From: Atherix ibis
Lineage: Eukaryota; Arthropoda; Insecta; Diptera; Athericidae
Reading direction: 5' to 3'
Length of the DNA: 64,000 nucleotides
NCBI GenBank assembly: GCA_958298945.1
Contig: OY282608.1
Location: forward strand, 60,426,951 to 60,490,950
The position numbers and the translations under genes are program-made. Below, piece after piece: positions 21,776 through 33,900 of this stretch. The notes under the pieces are model-generated. The model searched no databases. It saw nothing but the letters and a program-made list of their open reading frames with translations, and was not told where the DNA came from. Position 1 is the stretch's first letter; each line of letters opens with the position of its first letter.

Positions 21776-24700
21776 GTTTGGTTGTGTGTTGGTTTATTTG
21801 TTTGTTGGTTTGTTGGCTTGCTGGTTTGTTGGTTTGTTGGTTTGTTGGCTTGTTGGCTTGTTGGTTTGTTGGTTTGTTGGTTTGTTGGTTTGTTGGTTTG
21901 TTGGTTTGTTTGTGTGTTTGTTTGTTGGTTTGTTGGCTTGTTGGCTTGCTGGTTTGTTGGTTTGTTGGTTTGTTTTTTTGTTGGTATATTTGTTTGTTGG
22001 TTTGTTAGTTTGTTGGTTTGTTGGTTTGTTGGTTTGTTTGTTTTTTGGTTTGTGGGTTTGTTGGTTTTTTGGTTTGTTGGCTTGTTGACTTGTTGGTTTG
22101 GTGGTTTGTTGGCTTGTTGAATTGTTGGTTTGTTGGTTTGTTGGCTTGTTGGTTTGTTGGTTTGTTGGTTTGTTTGTTTGTTGGTTTGTTCGTTTGTTGG
22201 CTTGTTGGTTTGTTCGTTTGTTGGTTTGCTGGTTTGTTGGTTTGTTGGTTCGTTGGTTTGTTGGTTTATTGGTTTGTTGGTTTGTTGGTTTGTTGGCTTG
22301 TTGGCTTGTTGGCTTTTTGGTTTGTTGGTTTGTTGGTTTGTTGGGTTGATGGTTTGTTGGCTTGTTGGCTTGTTGGTTTGTTTGTTTGTTGGTTTGTTGG
22401 TTTGTTGGTTTGTTGGTTTGTTCGTTTGTTGGTTTGTTGGTTTGTTGGTTTGTTGGTTTATTTGTTTGTTGGTTTGTTGGCTTGTTGGTTTGTTGGTTTG
22501 TTGGTTTGTTGGTTTGTTGGTTTGTTGGTTTGTTGGTTTGTTGGTTTGTTGGTTTGTTGGTTTGTTGGCTTGTTAGCTTATTGGTTTGTTGGCTTGTTAG
22601 CTTGTTGGTTTGTTGGTTTGTTGGCTTGTTGGTTTGTTGGTTTGTTGGTTTGTTGGTTTGTTGGTTTGTTGGTTTGTTGGTTTGTTCGTTTGTTGGTTTG
22701 TTGGTTTGTTGGTTGTTTTGTTGGTTTGTTGGTTTGTTGGTTTGTTGGCTTGTTGGTTGATTGGTTTGTTGGTTTGTTGGTTTGTTGGTTTGTTGGTTTG
22801 TTCGTTTGTTGGTTTTTTGGTTTGTTGGCTTATTGGCTTGTTGATTTGTTGGTTTGTTGGCTTGTTGGTTTGTTGGTTTGTTGGTTTGTTGGTTTGTTGG
22901 TTTGTTGGTTTGTTGGTTTGTTGGTTTGTAGGTTTGTTGGTTTGTTTGTTTGTTGGTTTGTTCGTTTGTTGGCTTGTTGGTTTGTTGGCTTGTTGGCTTG
23001 TTGGTTTGTTGGTTTATTGGTTTGTTGGTTTGTTGGTTTGTTGGTTTGTTGGTTTGTTGGTTTGTTGGTTTGTTGGTTTGTTGGTTTGTTCGTTTGTTGG
23101 CTTGTTGGTTTGTTGGTTTGTTGGTTTGTTGGTTTGTTGGTTTGTTGGTTTGTTGGTTTGTTGGTTTGTTGGTTTGTTGGTTTGTTGGTTTGTTGGTCTG
23201 CTGGTTTGTTGGTTTGTTGGTTTGTTGGCTTGTTGGCTTGTTGGTTTGTTGGTTTGTTGGTTTGTTGGTTTGTTGGTTTGTTGGTTTGTTGGTTTGTTGG
23301 TTTTTTGGTTTGTTGGCTTGTTGGGTTGTTGATTTGTTTGTTTCTTGGTTTGTTGGGTTGTTGGTTTGTTGGTTTGTTGGCTTGTTGGTTTGTTGGTTTA
23401 TTGGTTTGTTGGTTTGTTGGTTTGTTGGTTTGTTGGTTTGTTGGTTTTTTGGTTTGTAGGCTTGTTGGTTTGTTGGTTTGATGGTTTGTTGGTGTGGTAG
23501 TTTATTGGTTTGTTGGTTTGTTGGTTTGTTTGTTTGTTTGTTTGTTCGTTTGTTGGCTTGTTGGTTTGTTGGCTTGTTGGCTTGTTGGTTTGTTGGTTTG
23601 TTGGCTTGTTGGTTTGTTGGTTTGTTGGTTTTTTGGTTTGTTGGCTTGTTGGTTTGTTGATTTGTTGGTTTGTTGGTTTGTTGGTTTGTTTGTTTGTTGG
23701 TTTGTTCGTTTGTTGCATTGTTGGTTTGTTGGTTTTTTGGTTTGTTGGTTTGTTGGTTTGTTGGTTTGTTGGTCTGCTGGTTTGTTGGTTTGTTGGTTTG
23801 TTGGCTTGTTGACTTGTTGGTTTGTTGGTTTGTTGGTTTGTTGGTTTGTTGGTTTGTTGGTTTGTTGGCTTGTTGGCTTGCTGGTTTGTTGGTTTGTTGG
23901 TTTGTTGGTTTGTTGGTTTGTTGGTTTTTTGGTTTGTTGGCTTGTTGGCTTGTTGGTGTGTTGGTTTGTTGGCTTGTTGGTTTGTTGGTTTATTGGTTTG
24001 TTGGTTTGTTGGTTTGTTGGTTTTTTGGTTTGTTGGATTGTTGGTTTGTTGATTTGTTGGTTTGTTTGTTTGTTGGTTTGGTTGTGTGTTGGTTTATTTG
24101 TTTGTTGGTTTGTTGGCTTGCTGGTTTGTTGGTTTGTTGGTTTGTTGGCTTGTTGGCTTGTTGGTTTGTTGGTTTGTTGGTTTGTTGGTTTGTTGGTTTG
24201 TTGGTTTGTTTGTGTGTTTGTTTGTTTGTTTGTTGGCTTGTTAGTTTGTTGGCTTGTTGGCTTGTTGGTTTGTTGGTTTGTTGGCTTGTTGGTTTGTTGG
24301 TTTGTTGGTTTGTTGGTCTGTTGGTTTGTTGGTTTTTTGGTTTGTTGGCTTGTTGGTTTGTTGATTTGTTGGTTTGTTGGTTTGTTGGTTTGTTGGTTTG
24401 TTCGTTTGTTGGTTTGTTGGTTTGTTGGTTTGCTGGTTTGTTGGTTTGTTGGTTTGTTGGCTTGTTGGCTTGTTGGTTTGTTGGTTTGTTGGTTTGTTGG
24501 TTTGTTGGTTTGTTGGCTTGTTGGCTTGCTGGTTTGTTGGTTTGTTGGTTTGTTTTTTTGTTGGTATATTTGTTTGTTGGTTTGTTAGTTTGTTGGTTTG
24601 TTGGTTTGTTGGTTTGTTTGTTTTTTGGTTTGTGGGTTTGTTGGTTTTTTGGTTTGTTGGCTTGTTGACTTGTTGGTTTGTTGGCTAGTTGAATTGTTGG

Positions 24701-25085
24701 TTTGTTGGTTTGTTGGTTTGTTGGTTTGTTGGTTTGTTGGTTTGTTGGTTTGTTTGTTTGTATGTTTGTTCGTTTGTTGGCTTGTTGGTTTGTTGGATTC
24801 TTGGCTTGTTGGTTTGTTGGTTTGTTGGCTTGTTGGTTTGTTGGTTTATTGGTTTGTTAGTTTGTTGGTTTGTTGGTTCTTTGGTTTGTTTTCTTGTTGG
24901 TTTGTTGATTTGTTGGTTTGTTAGTTTGTTGGTTTGTTTGTTTGTTGTTTGTTCGCTTGTTGGCTTGTTTATTTGTTGTTTTTTTGGTTTGTTGATTTGT
25001 TGGTTTGTTGGTTTGTTTCTTTGTTGGTTTGTTGGTTTGTTGGTTTGTTGGCTTGTTGGTTTGTTGGTTTGTTGGTTTTTTGGTT
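21776..25085 (+). repeat. 3,356-bp higher-order unit, copy 2
   Basis: This is a direct tandem copy of 18,420-21,775. ggttgtgtg is at 21,780, ggtatatttg at 21,983 and 24,563, and the gatatt-like and cgcttg words near 24,950 match those near 21,600. The match breaks near 25,085, where copy 1 reads ggtttgttggattg and this copy reads ggttcgttgattt. The 13,640-13,890 region shares that alternative ending, so an older arrangement survives there. Confidence 0.9.
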
Positions 25086-25189
25086 CGTTGATTTGTTGGT
25101 CTGTTGGTCTGTTGGTTTGTTGGTTTGTTGGTTTTTTGGTTTGTGGGTTTGTTGGTTTTTTGGTTTGTTGGCTTGTTGACTTGTTGGTT

Positions 25190-26090
25190 TGTTGGTTTGT
25201 TGGTTTGTTGGTTTGTTTGTTTGTATGTTTGTTCGTTTGTTGGCTTGTTGGTTTGTTGGGTTCTTGGCTTGTTGGTTTGTTGGTTTGTTGGCTTGTTGGT
25301 TTGTTGGTTTGTTGGTTTGTTAGTTTGTTGGTTTGTTGGTTTTTTGGTTTGTTTTCTTGTTAGTTTATTGATTTGTTGGTTTGTTAGTTTGTTGGTTTGT
25401 TTGTTTGCTGGTTTGTTCGTTTTTTGGCTTGTTTGTTTTTTGGTTTTTTGATTTGTTGATTTGTTGGTTTGTTGGTTTGTTGGTTTGTTGGTTTGTTGGC
25501 TTGTTGGTTTGTTGGTTTGTTGGTTTTTTGGTTAGTTGATTTGTTGGTTTGTTGGTTTGTTGGCTTGTTGGTTTGTTGGTTTGTTGGTTTGTTGGTTTAT
25601 TGGTTTGTTGATTTGTTGGTTTGTTGGTTTGTTGGTTTGTTGGCTTGTTGGCTTGTTCGTTTGTTGGTTTTTTGGTTTGTTGGTTTGTTGGTTTGTTGGT
25701 TTGTTGGTTTGTTGGTTTTTTGGTTTGTTTTCTTGTTGTTTTGTTGATTTGTTGGTTTGTTAGTTTGTTGGCTTGTTTGTTTGTTGGTTTTTGGGTTTGT
25801 TGATTTCTTGGTTTGTTGGTTAGTTAGCTTGTTGGTGTGTTGGTTTGTTGGTTTTTTGGTTAGTTGATTTGTTGGTTTGTTGGCTTGTTGGTTTAATAGT
25901 TTGTTGGTTTGTTGGTTTGTTGGTTTGTTTGTTTGTTGGTTTGTTCGTTTGTTGGCTTGTTGGTTTGTTGGCTTGTTGGCTTGTTGGTTTGTTGGTTTAT
26001 TGGTTTGTTGGCTTGTTGACTTGTTGGTTTGTTGGTTTGTTGGCTTGTTGAATTGTTGGTTTGTTGGTTTGTTGGTTTGTTGGTTTGTTG
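25190..26090 (+). repeat. ~900-bp tandem duplication, copy 1
   Basis: tgtatg (25,222) recurs at 26,118 (offset 896). Later landmarks, including ggtttaa at 25,890, recur at offset 904, so one 8-mer was gained in copy 2. The module is shared with 14.0-14.8 kb. The last ~80 bases, with ggcttgttgaattg, are outside the matched part. Confidence 0.85.
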
Positions 26091-26915
26091 GTTTGTTGGT
26101 TTGTTGGTTTGTTTGTTTGTATGTTTGTTCGTTTGTTGGCTTGTTGGTTTGTTGGCTTCTTGGCTTGTTGGTTTGTTGGTTTGTTGGCTTGTTGGTTTGT
26201 TGGTTTGTTGGTTTGTTAGTTTGTTGGTTTGTTGGTTTTTTGGTTTGTTTTCTTGTTGGTTTATTGATTTGTTGGTTTGTTAGTTTGTTGGTTTGTTTGT
26301 TTGTTGGTTTGTTCGTTTTTTGGCTTGTTTGTTTTTTGGTTTTTTGGTTTGTTGATTTGTTGGTTTGTTGGTTTGTTGGTTTGTTGGTTTGTTGGTTTGT
26401 TGGCTTGTTGGTTTGTTGGTTTGTTGGTTTTTTGGTTAGTTGATTTGTTGGTTTGTTGGTTTGTTGGCTTGTTGGTTTGTTGGTTTGTTGGTTTGTTGGT
26501 TTATTGGTTTGTTGATTTGTTGGTTTGTTGGTTTGTTGGTTTGTTGGCTTGTTGGCTTGTTGGTTTGTTGGTTTTTTGGTTTGTTGGTTTGTTGGTTTGT
26601 TGGTTTGTTGGTTTGTTGGTTTTTTGGTTTGTTTTCTTGTTGTTTTGTTGATTTGTTGGTTTGTTAGTTTGTTGGCTTGTTTGTTTGTTGGTTTTTTGGT
26701 TTGTTGATTTGTTGGTTTGTTGGTTAGTTAGCTTGTTGGTGTGTTGGTTTGTTGGTTTTTTGGTTAGTTGATTTGTTGGTTTGTTGGCTTGTTGGTTTAA
26801 TGGTTTGTTGGTTTGTTAGTTTGTTGGTTTGTTTGTTTGTTGGTTTGTTCGTTTGTTGGCTTGTTGGTTTGTTGGCTTGTTGGGTTGTTGGTTTGTTGGT
26901 TTATTGGTTTGTTGG
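26091..26915 (+). repeat. ~900-bp tandem duplication, copy 2
   Basis: tgtatg is at 26,118 and ggtttaatgg at 26,794, with the same order of ggttagttgatttg and gttttcttg words as copy 1. The match stops near 26,915, where a ggtttttt unit replaces the ggcttgttgact word of copy 1. Confidence 0.85.
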
Positions 26916-27399
26916 TTTTTTGGTTTGTTGGTTTGTTGGTTTGTTGGTTTGTTGGTTTGTTGGTTTGTTGGTTTGTATGTTTGTTGGTTTGTTCGTTTGT
27001 TGGCTTGTTGGTTTGTTGGTTTTTTGTTTTGTTGGTTTGTTGGTTTGTTGGTTTGTTGGTTTGTTGGTTTGTTGGTCTGCTGGTTTGTTGGTTTGTTGGT
27101 TTGTTGGCTTGTTGGCTTGTTGGTTTGTTGGTTTGTTGGTTTGTTGGTTTGTTGGTTTTTTGGTTTGTTGGCTTGTTGGTTTGTTGATTTGTTTGTTTGT
27201 TGGTTTGTTGGGTTGTTGGTTTGTCGGTTTGTTGGCTTGTTGGTTTGTTGGTTTGTTGGTTTTTTGGTTTGTTGGTTTGTTGGTTTGTTGGTTTGTTGGT
27301 TTGTTGGTTTGTTGGTTTGTTGGTTTGTTGGTTTGTTGGCTTGTTGGCTTGTTGGTTTGTTGGCTTGTTGGTTTGTTGGTTTGTTGGTTTGTTGGTTTG
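26916..27399 (+). repeat. Satellite segment with ggtctgct words
   Basis: The segment carries a ggtctgct unit at 27,075 and ggcttgttggtttgttgattt near 27,170, as in 11.9-12.1 kb. It is canonical and ggcttgtt units with no larger duplicate that I could delimit. No gene is seen. Confidence 0.6.
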
Positions 27400-29518
27400 T
27401 TGCTTTGTTGGTTTGTTGGTTTGTTGGTTTTTGGTTTGCTCGCTTGTTGGTTTGTTGGGTTCATGGTTTGTTGGTGTGTTGGTTTGTTGGTTTGTTGGTT
27501 TGTTGGTTTGTTTGTTTGTTTGTTTGTTCGTTTGTTGGCTTGTTGGTTTGTTGGCTTGTTGGCTTGTTGGTTTGTTGGTTTGTTGGTTTGTTGGTTTTTT
27601 GGTTTGTTGGCTTGTTGGTTTGTTGATTTGTTGGTTTGTTGGTTTGTTGGTTTGTTTGTTTGTTGGTTTGGTCGTTTGTTGGTTTGTTGGTTTGTTGGTT
27701 GTTAGTTTGTTGGTTTGTTGGTCTGCTGGTTTGTTTGTTTGTTGGTTTGTTGGCTTGTTAACTTGTTGGTTTGTTTGTTTGTTGGTTTGTTGGGTTGTTG
27801 GTTTATTGGTTTTTTGGATTGTTGGTTTGCTGGTTTGTTGGTTTGTTGGTTTGTTGGTTTGTCGGTCTGCTGGTTTGTTGGTTTGTTGGTTTGTTGGCTT
27901 GTGGGCTTGTTGGTTTGTTGGTTTGTTGGTTTGTTGGTTTGTTGGCTTGCTGGTTTGTTGGTTTGTTGGTTTGTTGGTTTGTTGGTATGTTGGTTTGTTG
28001 GTTTTTTGTTTTGTTGGCTTGTTGGCTTGTTGGTGTGTTGGTTTGTTGGCTTGTTGGTTTGTTGGTTTGTTGGTTTATTGGTTTGGTGGTTTGTTGGTTT
28101 TTTGGTTTGTTGGATTGTTGGTTTGTTGATTTGTTGGTTTGTTGGTTTGTTGGTTTGGATGTTTGTTGGTTTATTTGTTTGGTGGTTTGTTGGTTTGCTG
28201 GTTTTTTGGTTTGTTGGTTTGTTGGCTTGTTGGCTTGTTGGTTTGTTGGTTTGTTGGTTTGTTGGTTTTTTGGTTTGTTGGCTTGTTGGTTTGTTGATTT
28301 GTTGGTTTGTTGGTTTGTTGGTTTGTTGGTTTGTTCGTTTGTTGGTTTGTTGGTTTGTTGGCTTGTTGGCTTGTTGGTTTGTTGGTTTGTTGGTTTGTTG
28401 GTTTGTTGGCTTGTTGGCTTGCTGGGTTGTTGGTTTGTTGGTTTGTTGGTTTGTTGGTTTGTTGGTTTTTTGGTTTGTTGGCTTGTTGGTTTGTTGATTT
28501 GTTGGTTTGTTGATTTGTTGGTTTGTTGGTTTGTTGGTTTGTTGGTTTGTTCGTTTGTTGGTTTGTTGGTTTGTTGGCTTGTTGGTTTGTTGGTTTGTTG
28601 GTTTGTTGGCTTGTTGGCTTGCTGGTTTGTTGGTTTGTTGGCTTGTTTTTTTGTTGGTTTATTTGTTTGTTGGTTTGTTAGTTTGTTGGTTTGTTGGCTT
28701 GTTGGTTTGTTGGTTTGTTGGCTCGTTGGTTTGTTGGTCTGTTGGTCTGTTGGTTTGTTGGTTTGTGGGTTTTTTGGTTTGTTGGTTTGTTGGTTTTTTG
28801 GTTTGTTGGCTTGTTGACTTGTTGGTTTGTTGGTTTGTTGGATTGTTGGTTTGTTGGTTTGTTGGTTTGTTGGTTTGTTGGTTTATTGGTTTGTTTGTTT
28901 GTATGTTTGTTTGTTTGTTGGCTTGTTGGTTTGTTGGCTTGTTAGCTTGTTGGTTTGTTGGTTTGTTGGCTTGTTGGTTTGTTGGTTTGTTGGTTTGTTA
29001 GTTTGTTGGTTTGTTGGTTTTTTGGTTTGTTTTCTTGTTGGTTTGTTGATTTGTTTGTTTGTTGGTTTGTTGGGTTGTTGGTTTGCTGGTTTGTTGGCTT
29101 GTTGGTTTGTTGGTTTGTTGGTTTGTTGGTTTGTTGGTTTGTTGGTTTGTTGGTTTGTTGGTTTGTTGGTTTGTTGGTTTGTTGGCTTGTTGGCTTGTTG
29201 GTTTGTTGGCTTGTTGGTTTGTTGGTTTGTTGGTTTGTTGGTTTGTTGGTTTGTTGGTTTGTTGGTTTGTTGGTTTTTTGGTTTGCTGGCTTGTTGGTTT
29301 GTTGGTTTGTTGGTTTGTTGGTGTGTTGGTTTGTTGGTTTGTTGGTTTGTTGGTCTGTTGGTTTGTTGGTTTGTTGGTTTGTTTGTTTGTTTGTTTGTTT
29401 GTTTGTTCGTTTGTTGGCTTGTTGGTTTGTTGGCTTGTTGGCTTGTTGGTTTGTTGGTTTGTTGGCTTGTTGGTTTGTTGGTTTGTTGGTTTGTTGGTTT
29501 TTTGGTTTGTTGGCTTGT
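27400..29518 (+). repeat. 2,120-bp higher-order unit, copy 1
   Basis: Landmarks are a ggtttgctcgctt word (about 27,434), gggttcatgg (27,457), ggtctgct (27,721 and 27,863), ggatg (about 28,158) and ggctcgtt (28,720). They recur at 2,119-2,120 in copy 2. The one-base difference comes from a 7-base unit (ggttttt) at about 27,427 that is a full ggtttttt in copy 2. Confidence 0.9.
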
Positions 29519-31545
29519 TGCTTTGTTGGTTTGTTGGTTTGTTGGTTTTTTGGTTTGCTCGCTTGTTGGTTTGTTGGGTTGATGGTTTGTTGGTGTGTTG
29601 GTTTGTTGGTTTGTTGGTTTGTTGGTTTGTTTGTTTGTTTGTTTGTTCGTTTGTTGGCTTGTTGGTTTGTTGGCTTGTTGGCTTGTTGGTTTGTTGGTTT
29701 GTTGGCTTGTTGGTTTGTTGGTTTGTTGGTTTGTTGGTTTTTTGGTTTGTTGGCTTGTTGGTTTGTTGATTTGTTGGTTTGTTGGTTTGTTGGTTTGTTT
29801 GTTTGTTGGTTTGGTCGTTTGTTGGTTTGTTGGTTTGTTGGTTTGTTGGCCTGTTGGTTTGTTGGTTTGTTGGTCTGCTGGTTTGTTTGTTTGTTGGTTT
29901 GTTGGCTTGTTGGCTTGTTGGTTTGTTTGTTTGTTGGTTTGTTGGGTTGTTGGTTTATTGGTTTGTTGGTTTGTTGGTTTGTTGGTTTGTTGGTTTGTTG
30001 GTTTGTTGGTTTGTTGGTCTGCTGGTTTGTTGGTTTGTTGGTTTGTTGGTTTGTTGGTTTTTTGGTTTGTTGGCTTGTTGGCTTGTTGGTGTGTTGGTTT
30101 GTTGGCTTGTTGGTTTGTTGGTTTGTTGGTTTATTGGTTTGTTGGTTTGTTGGTTTTTTGGTTTGTTGGATTGTTGGTTTGTTGATTTGTTGGTTTGTTG
30201 GTTTGTTGGTTTGGATGTTTGTTGGTTTATTTGTTTGTTGGTTTGTTGGTTTGCTGGTTTTTTGGTTTGTTGGTTTGTTGGCTTGTTGGCTTGTTGGTTT
30301 GTTGGTTTGTTGGTTTGTTGGTTTGTTTGTTTGTTTGTTTGTTTGTTTGTTGGCTTGTTGGTTTGTTGGTTTGTTGGTTTGTTGGTTTTTTGGTTTGTTG
30401 GCTTGTTGGTTTGTTGATTTGTTGGTTTGTTGGTTTGTTGGTTTGTTGGTTTGTTCGTTTGTTAGTTTGTTGGTTTGTTGGCTTGTTGGCTTGTTGGTTT
30501 GTTGATTTTTTGGTTTGTTGGTTTGTTGGCTTGTTGGCTTGCTGGGTTGTTGGTTTGTTGGTTTGTTGGTTTGTGGGTTTGTTGGTTTTTTGGTTTGTTG
30601 GCTTGTTGGTTTGTTGATTTGTTGGTTTGTTGGTTTGTTGGTTTGTTGGTTTGTTCGTTTGTTGGTTTGTTGGTTTGTTGGCTTGTTGGTTTGTTGGTTT
30701 GTTGGTTTGGTGGTTTGTTGGTTTGTTGGCTTGTTGGCTTGCTGGTTTGTTGGTTTGTTGGCTTGTTTTTTTGTTGGTTTATTTGTTTGTTGGTTTGTTA
30801 GTTTGTTGGTTTGTTGGCTTGTTGGTTTGTTGGTTTGTTGGCTCGTTGGTTTGTTGGTCTGTTGGTCTGTTGGTTTGTTGGTTTGTGGGTTTTTTGGTTT
30901 GTTGGTTTGTTGGTTTTTTGGTTTGTTGGCTTGTTGCCTTGTTGGTTTGTTGGTTTGTTGGCTTGTTGGTTTGTTGGTTTGTTGGTTTGTTGGTTTGTTG
31001 GTTTGTTTGTTTGTATGTTTGTTCGTTTGTTGGCTTGTTGGTTTGTTGGCTTGTTGGCTTGTTGGTTTGTTGGTTTGTTGGCGTGTTGGTTTGTTGGTTT
31101 GTTGGTTTGTTGGTTTGTTAGTTTGTTGGTTTGTTGGTTTTTTGTTTTGTTTCCTTGTTGGTTTGTTGATTTGTTTGTTTGTTGGTTTGTTGGGTTGTTG
31201 GTTTGTTGGTTTGTTGGCTTGTTGGTTTGTTGGTTTGTTGGTTTGATGGTTTGTTGGTTTGTTGGTTTGTTGGTTTGTTGGTTTGTTGGTTTGTTGGCTT
31301 GTTGGCTTGTTGGTTTGTTGGCTTGTTGGTTTGTTGGTTTCTTGGTTTGTTGGTTTGTTGGTTTGTTGGTTTGTTGGTTTGTTGGTTTTTTGGTTTGCTG
31401 GCTTATTGGTTTGTTGGTTTGTTGGTTTGTTTGTTTGTTTGTTTGTTTGTTTGTTTGTTCGTTTGTTGGCTTGTTGGTTTGTTGGCTTGTTGACTTGTTG
31501 GTTTGTTGGTTTGTTGGCTTGTTGGTTTGTTGGTTTGTTGGTTTG
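29519..31545 (+). repeat. 2,120-bp higher-order unit, copy 2
   Basis: gggttgatgg lies at 29,576, where copy 1 has gggttcatgg, and ggctcgtt lies at 30,840. A block of consecutive tgtt units near 31,425-31,460 matches 29,375-29,405 with some length difference. Correspondence is lost near 31,545. The 2,120 offset is a multiple of 8. Confidence 0.9.
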
Positions 31546-33900
31546 TTGGTTTGTTGGTTTGTTTGTTTGTATGTTTGTTCGTTTGTTGGCTTGTTGGTTT
31601 GTTGGCTTGTTGGCTTGTTGGTTTGTTGGTTTGTTGGCTTGTTGGTTTGTTGGTTTGTTGGTTTGTTAGTTTGTTGGTTTGTTGGTTTTTTGGTTTGTTT
31701 TCTTGTTGGTTTGTTGATTTGTTTGTTTGTTGGTTTGTTGGGTTGTTGGTTTGTTGGTTTGTTGGGTTGTTGGTTTGTTGGTTTGTTGGCTTGTTGGTTT
31801 GTTGGTTTGTTGGTTTGTTGGTTTGTTGGTTTGTTGGTTTGTTGGTTTGTTGGTTTGTTGGTTTGTTGGTTTGTTGGTTTGTTGGTTTGTTGTTTTGTTG
31901 GCTTGTTGGCTTGTTGGTTTGTTGGCTTGTTGGTTTGTTGGTTTGTTGGTTTTTTGGTTTGCTGGCTTGTTGGTTTGTTGGTTTGTTGGTTTGTTGGTGT
32001 GTTGGTTTGTTGGTTTGTTGGTTTGTTGGTTTGTTGGTTTGTTTGTTTGTTTGTTTGTTTGTTTGTTTGTTCGTTTGTTGGCTTGTTGGTTTGTTGGCTT
32101 GTTGGCTTGTTGGTTTGTTGGTTTGTTGGCTTGTTGGTTTGTTGGTTTGTTGGTTTGTTGGTTTTTTGGTTTGTTGGCTTGTTGGTTTGTTGATTTGTTG
32201 GTTTGTTGGTTTGTTGGTTTGTTTGTTTGTTAGTTTGGTCGTTTGTTGGTTTGTTGGTTTGTTGGTTTGTTGGTTTGTTGGTTTTTTGTTCTGCTGGTTT
32301 GTTTGTTTGTTGGTTTGTTGGCTTGTTGGCTTGTTGGTTTGTTTGTTTGTTGGTTTGTTGGCTTGTTGGTTTGTTGGTTTTTTGGTTTGTTGGTTTGTTG
32401 GTTTGTTGGTTTGTTGGTTTGTTGGTTTGTTGGCCTGCTGGTTTGTTGGTTTGTTGGTTTGTTGGCTTGTTGGCTTGTTGGTTTGTTGGTTTGTTGGTTT
32501 GTTGGTTTGTTGGCTTACTGGTTTGTTGGTTTGTTGGTTTGTTGGTTTGTTGGTTTTTTGGTTTGTTGGCTTGTTGGCTTGTTGGTGTGTTGGTTTGTTG
32601 GCTTGTTGGTTTATTGGTTTGTTGGTTTATTGGTTTGTTGGTTTGTTGGTTTTTAGGTTTGTTGGATTGTTGGTTTGTTGATTTGTTGGTTTGTTGGTTT
32701 GTTGGTTTGTTGGTTTGGATGTTTGTTGGTTGATTTGTTTGTTGGTTTGTTGGTTTGCTGGTTTGTTGGTTTGTTGGTTTGTTGGCTTGTTGGCTTGTTG
32801 GTTTGTTGGTTTGTTGGTTTGTTGGTTTGTTTGTTTGTTTGTTTGTTTGTTGGCTTGTTTGTTTGTTGGCTTGTTGGCTTGTTGGTTTGTTGGTTTGTTG
32901 GCTTGTTGGGTTGTTGGTTTGTTGGTTTGTTGGTTTGTTGGTTTTTTGGTTTGTTGGCTTGTTGGTTTGTTGATTTGTTCGTTTGTTGGTTTGTTGGTTT
33001 GTTGGTTTGTTGGTTTGTTCGTTTGTTGGTTTGTTGGTTTGTTGGTTTGCTGGTTTGTTGGTTTGTTGCTTTGTTGGCTTGTTGGCTTGTTGGTTTGTTG
33101 GTTTGTTGGCTTGTTGGTTTGTTGGCTTGTTGGCTTGCTGGTTTATTGGTTTGTTGGCTTATTTTTTTGTTGGTTTATTTGTTTGTTGGTTTGTTAGTTT
33201 GTTGGTTTGTTGGCTTGTTGGTTTGTTGGTTTGTTGGCTCGTTGGTTTGTTGGTCTGTTGGTCTGTTGGTTTGTTGGTTTGTTGGTTTTTTGGTTTGTTG
33301 GTTTGTTGGTTTTTTGGTTTGTTGGCTTGTTGACTTGTTGGTTTGTTGGTTTGTTGGCTTGTTGGTTTGTTGGTTTGTTGGTTTGTTTGTTTGTATGTTT
33401 GTTCGTTTGTTGGCTTGTTGGTTTGTTGGCTTGTTGGCTTGTTGGTTTGTTGGTTTGTTGGCTTGTTGGTTTGTTGGTTTGTTGGTTTGTTAGTTTGTTG
33501 GTTTGTTGGTTTTTTGGTTTGTTTTCTTGTTGGTTTGTTGATTTGTTGGTTTGTTAGTTTGTTGGTTTGTTTGTTTCTTGTTTGTTCGTTTGCTGGCTTG
33601 TTGGTTTGTTGGCTTGTTGGCTTGTTGGTTTGTTGGTTTTTTGGTTTGTTGGCTTGTTGGCTTGTTGGTGTGTTGGTTTGTTGGCTTGTTGGTTTGTTGG
33701 TTTGTTGGTTTATGGGTTTGTTGGTTTGTTGGTTTTTTGGTTTGTTGGATTGTTGGTTTGTTGATTTGTTGGTTTGTTGGTTTGTTGGTTTGGTAGTTTG
33801 TTAGTTTATTTGTTTGTTGGTTTGCTGGTTTGTTGGTTTGTTGGTTTGTTGGTTTGTTGGCTTGTTGGCTTGTTGGTTTGTTGGTTTGTTGTTTTGTTGG
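31546..33900 (+). repeat. Related third unit, rearranged
   Basis: ggctcgtt at 33,236 lies 2,396 bases after its partner at 30,840. The ggttttttgtt/ctgct word (about 32,281) and the ggtgtgttgg word (about 32,584) keep the order of the 2,120-bp unit. Extra gggttgtt units near 31,739-31,768 suggest a local duplication of about 550 bases relative to 31,179. It is a longer, more diverged copy of the preceding unit. Confidence 0.7.

Noticed and set aside
32650..32660. ttaggt-like words as vertebrate or arthropod telomere repeats
   Set aside because: They are isolated single variants (ttaggtttg) of the 8-mer. I saw no consecutive TTAGGG or TTAGG units.
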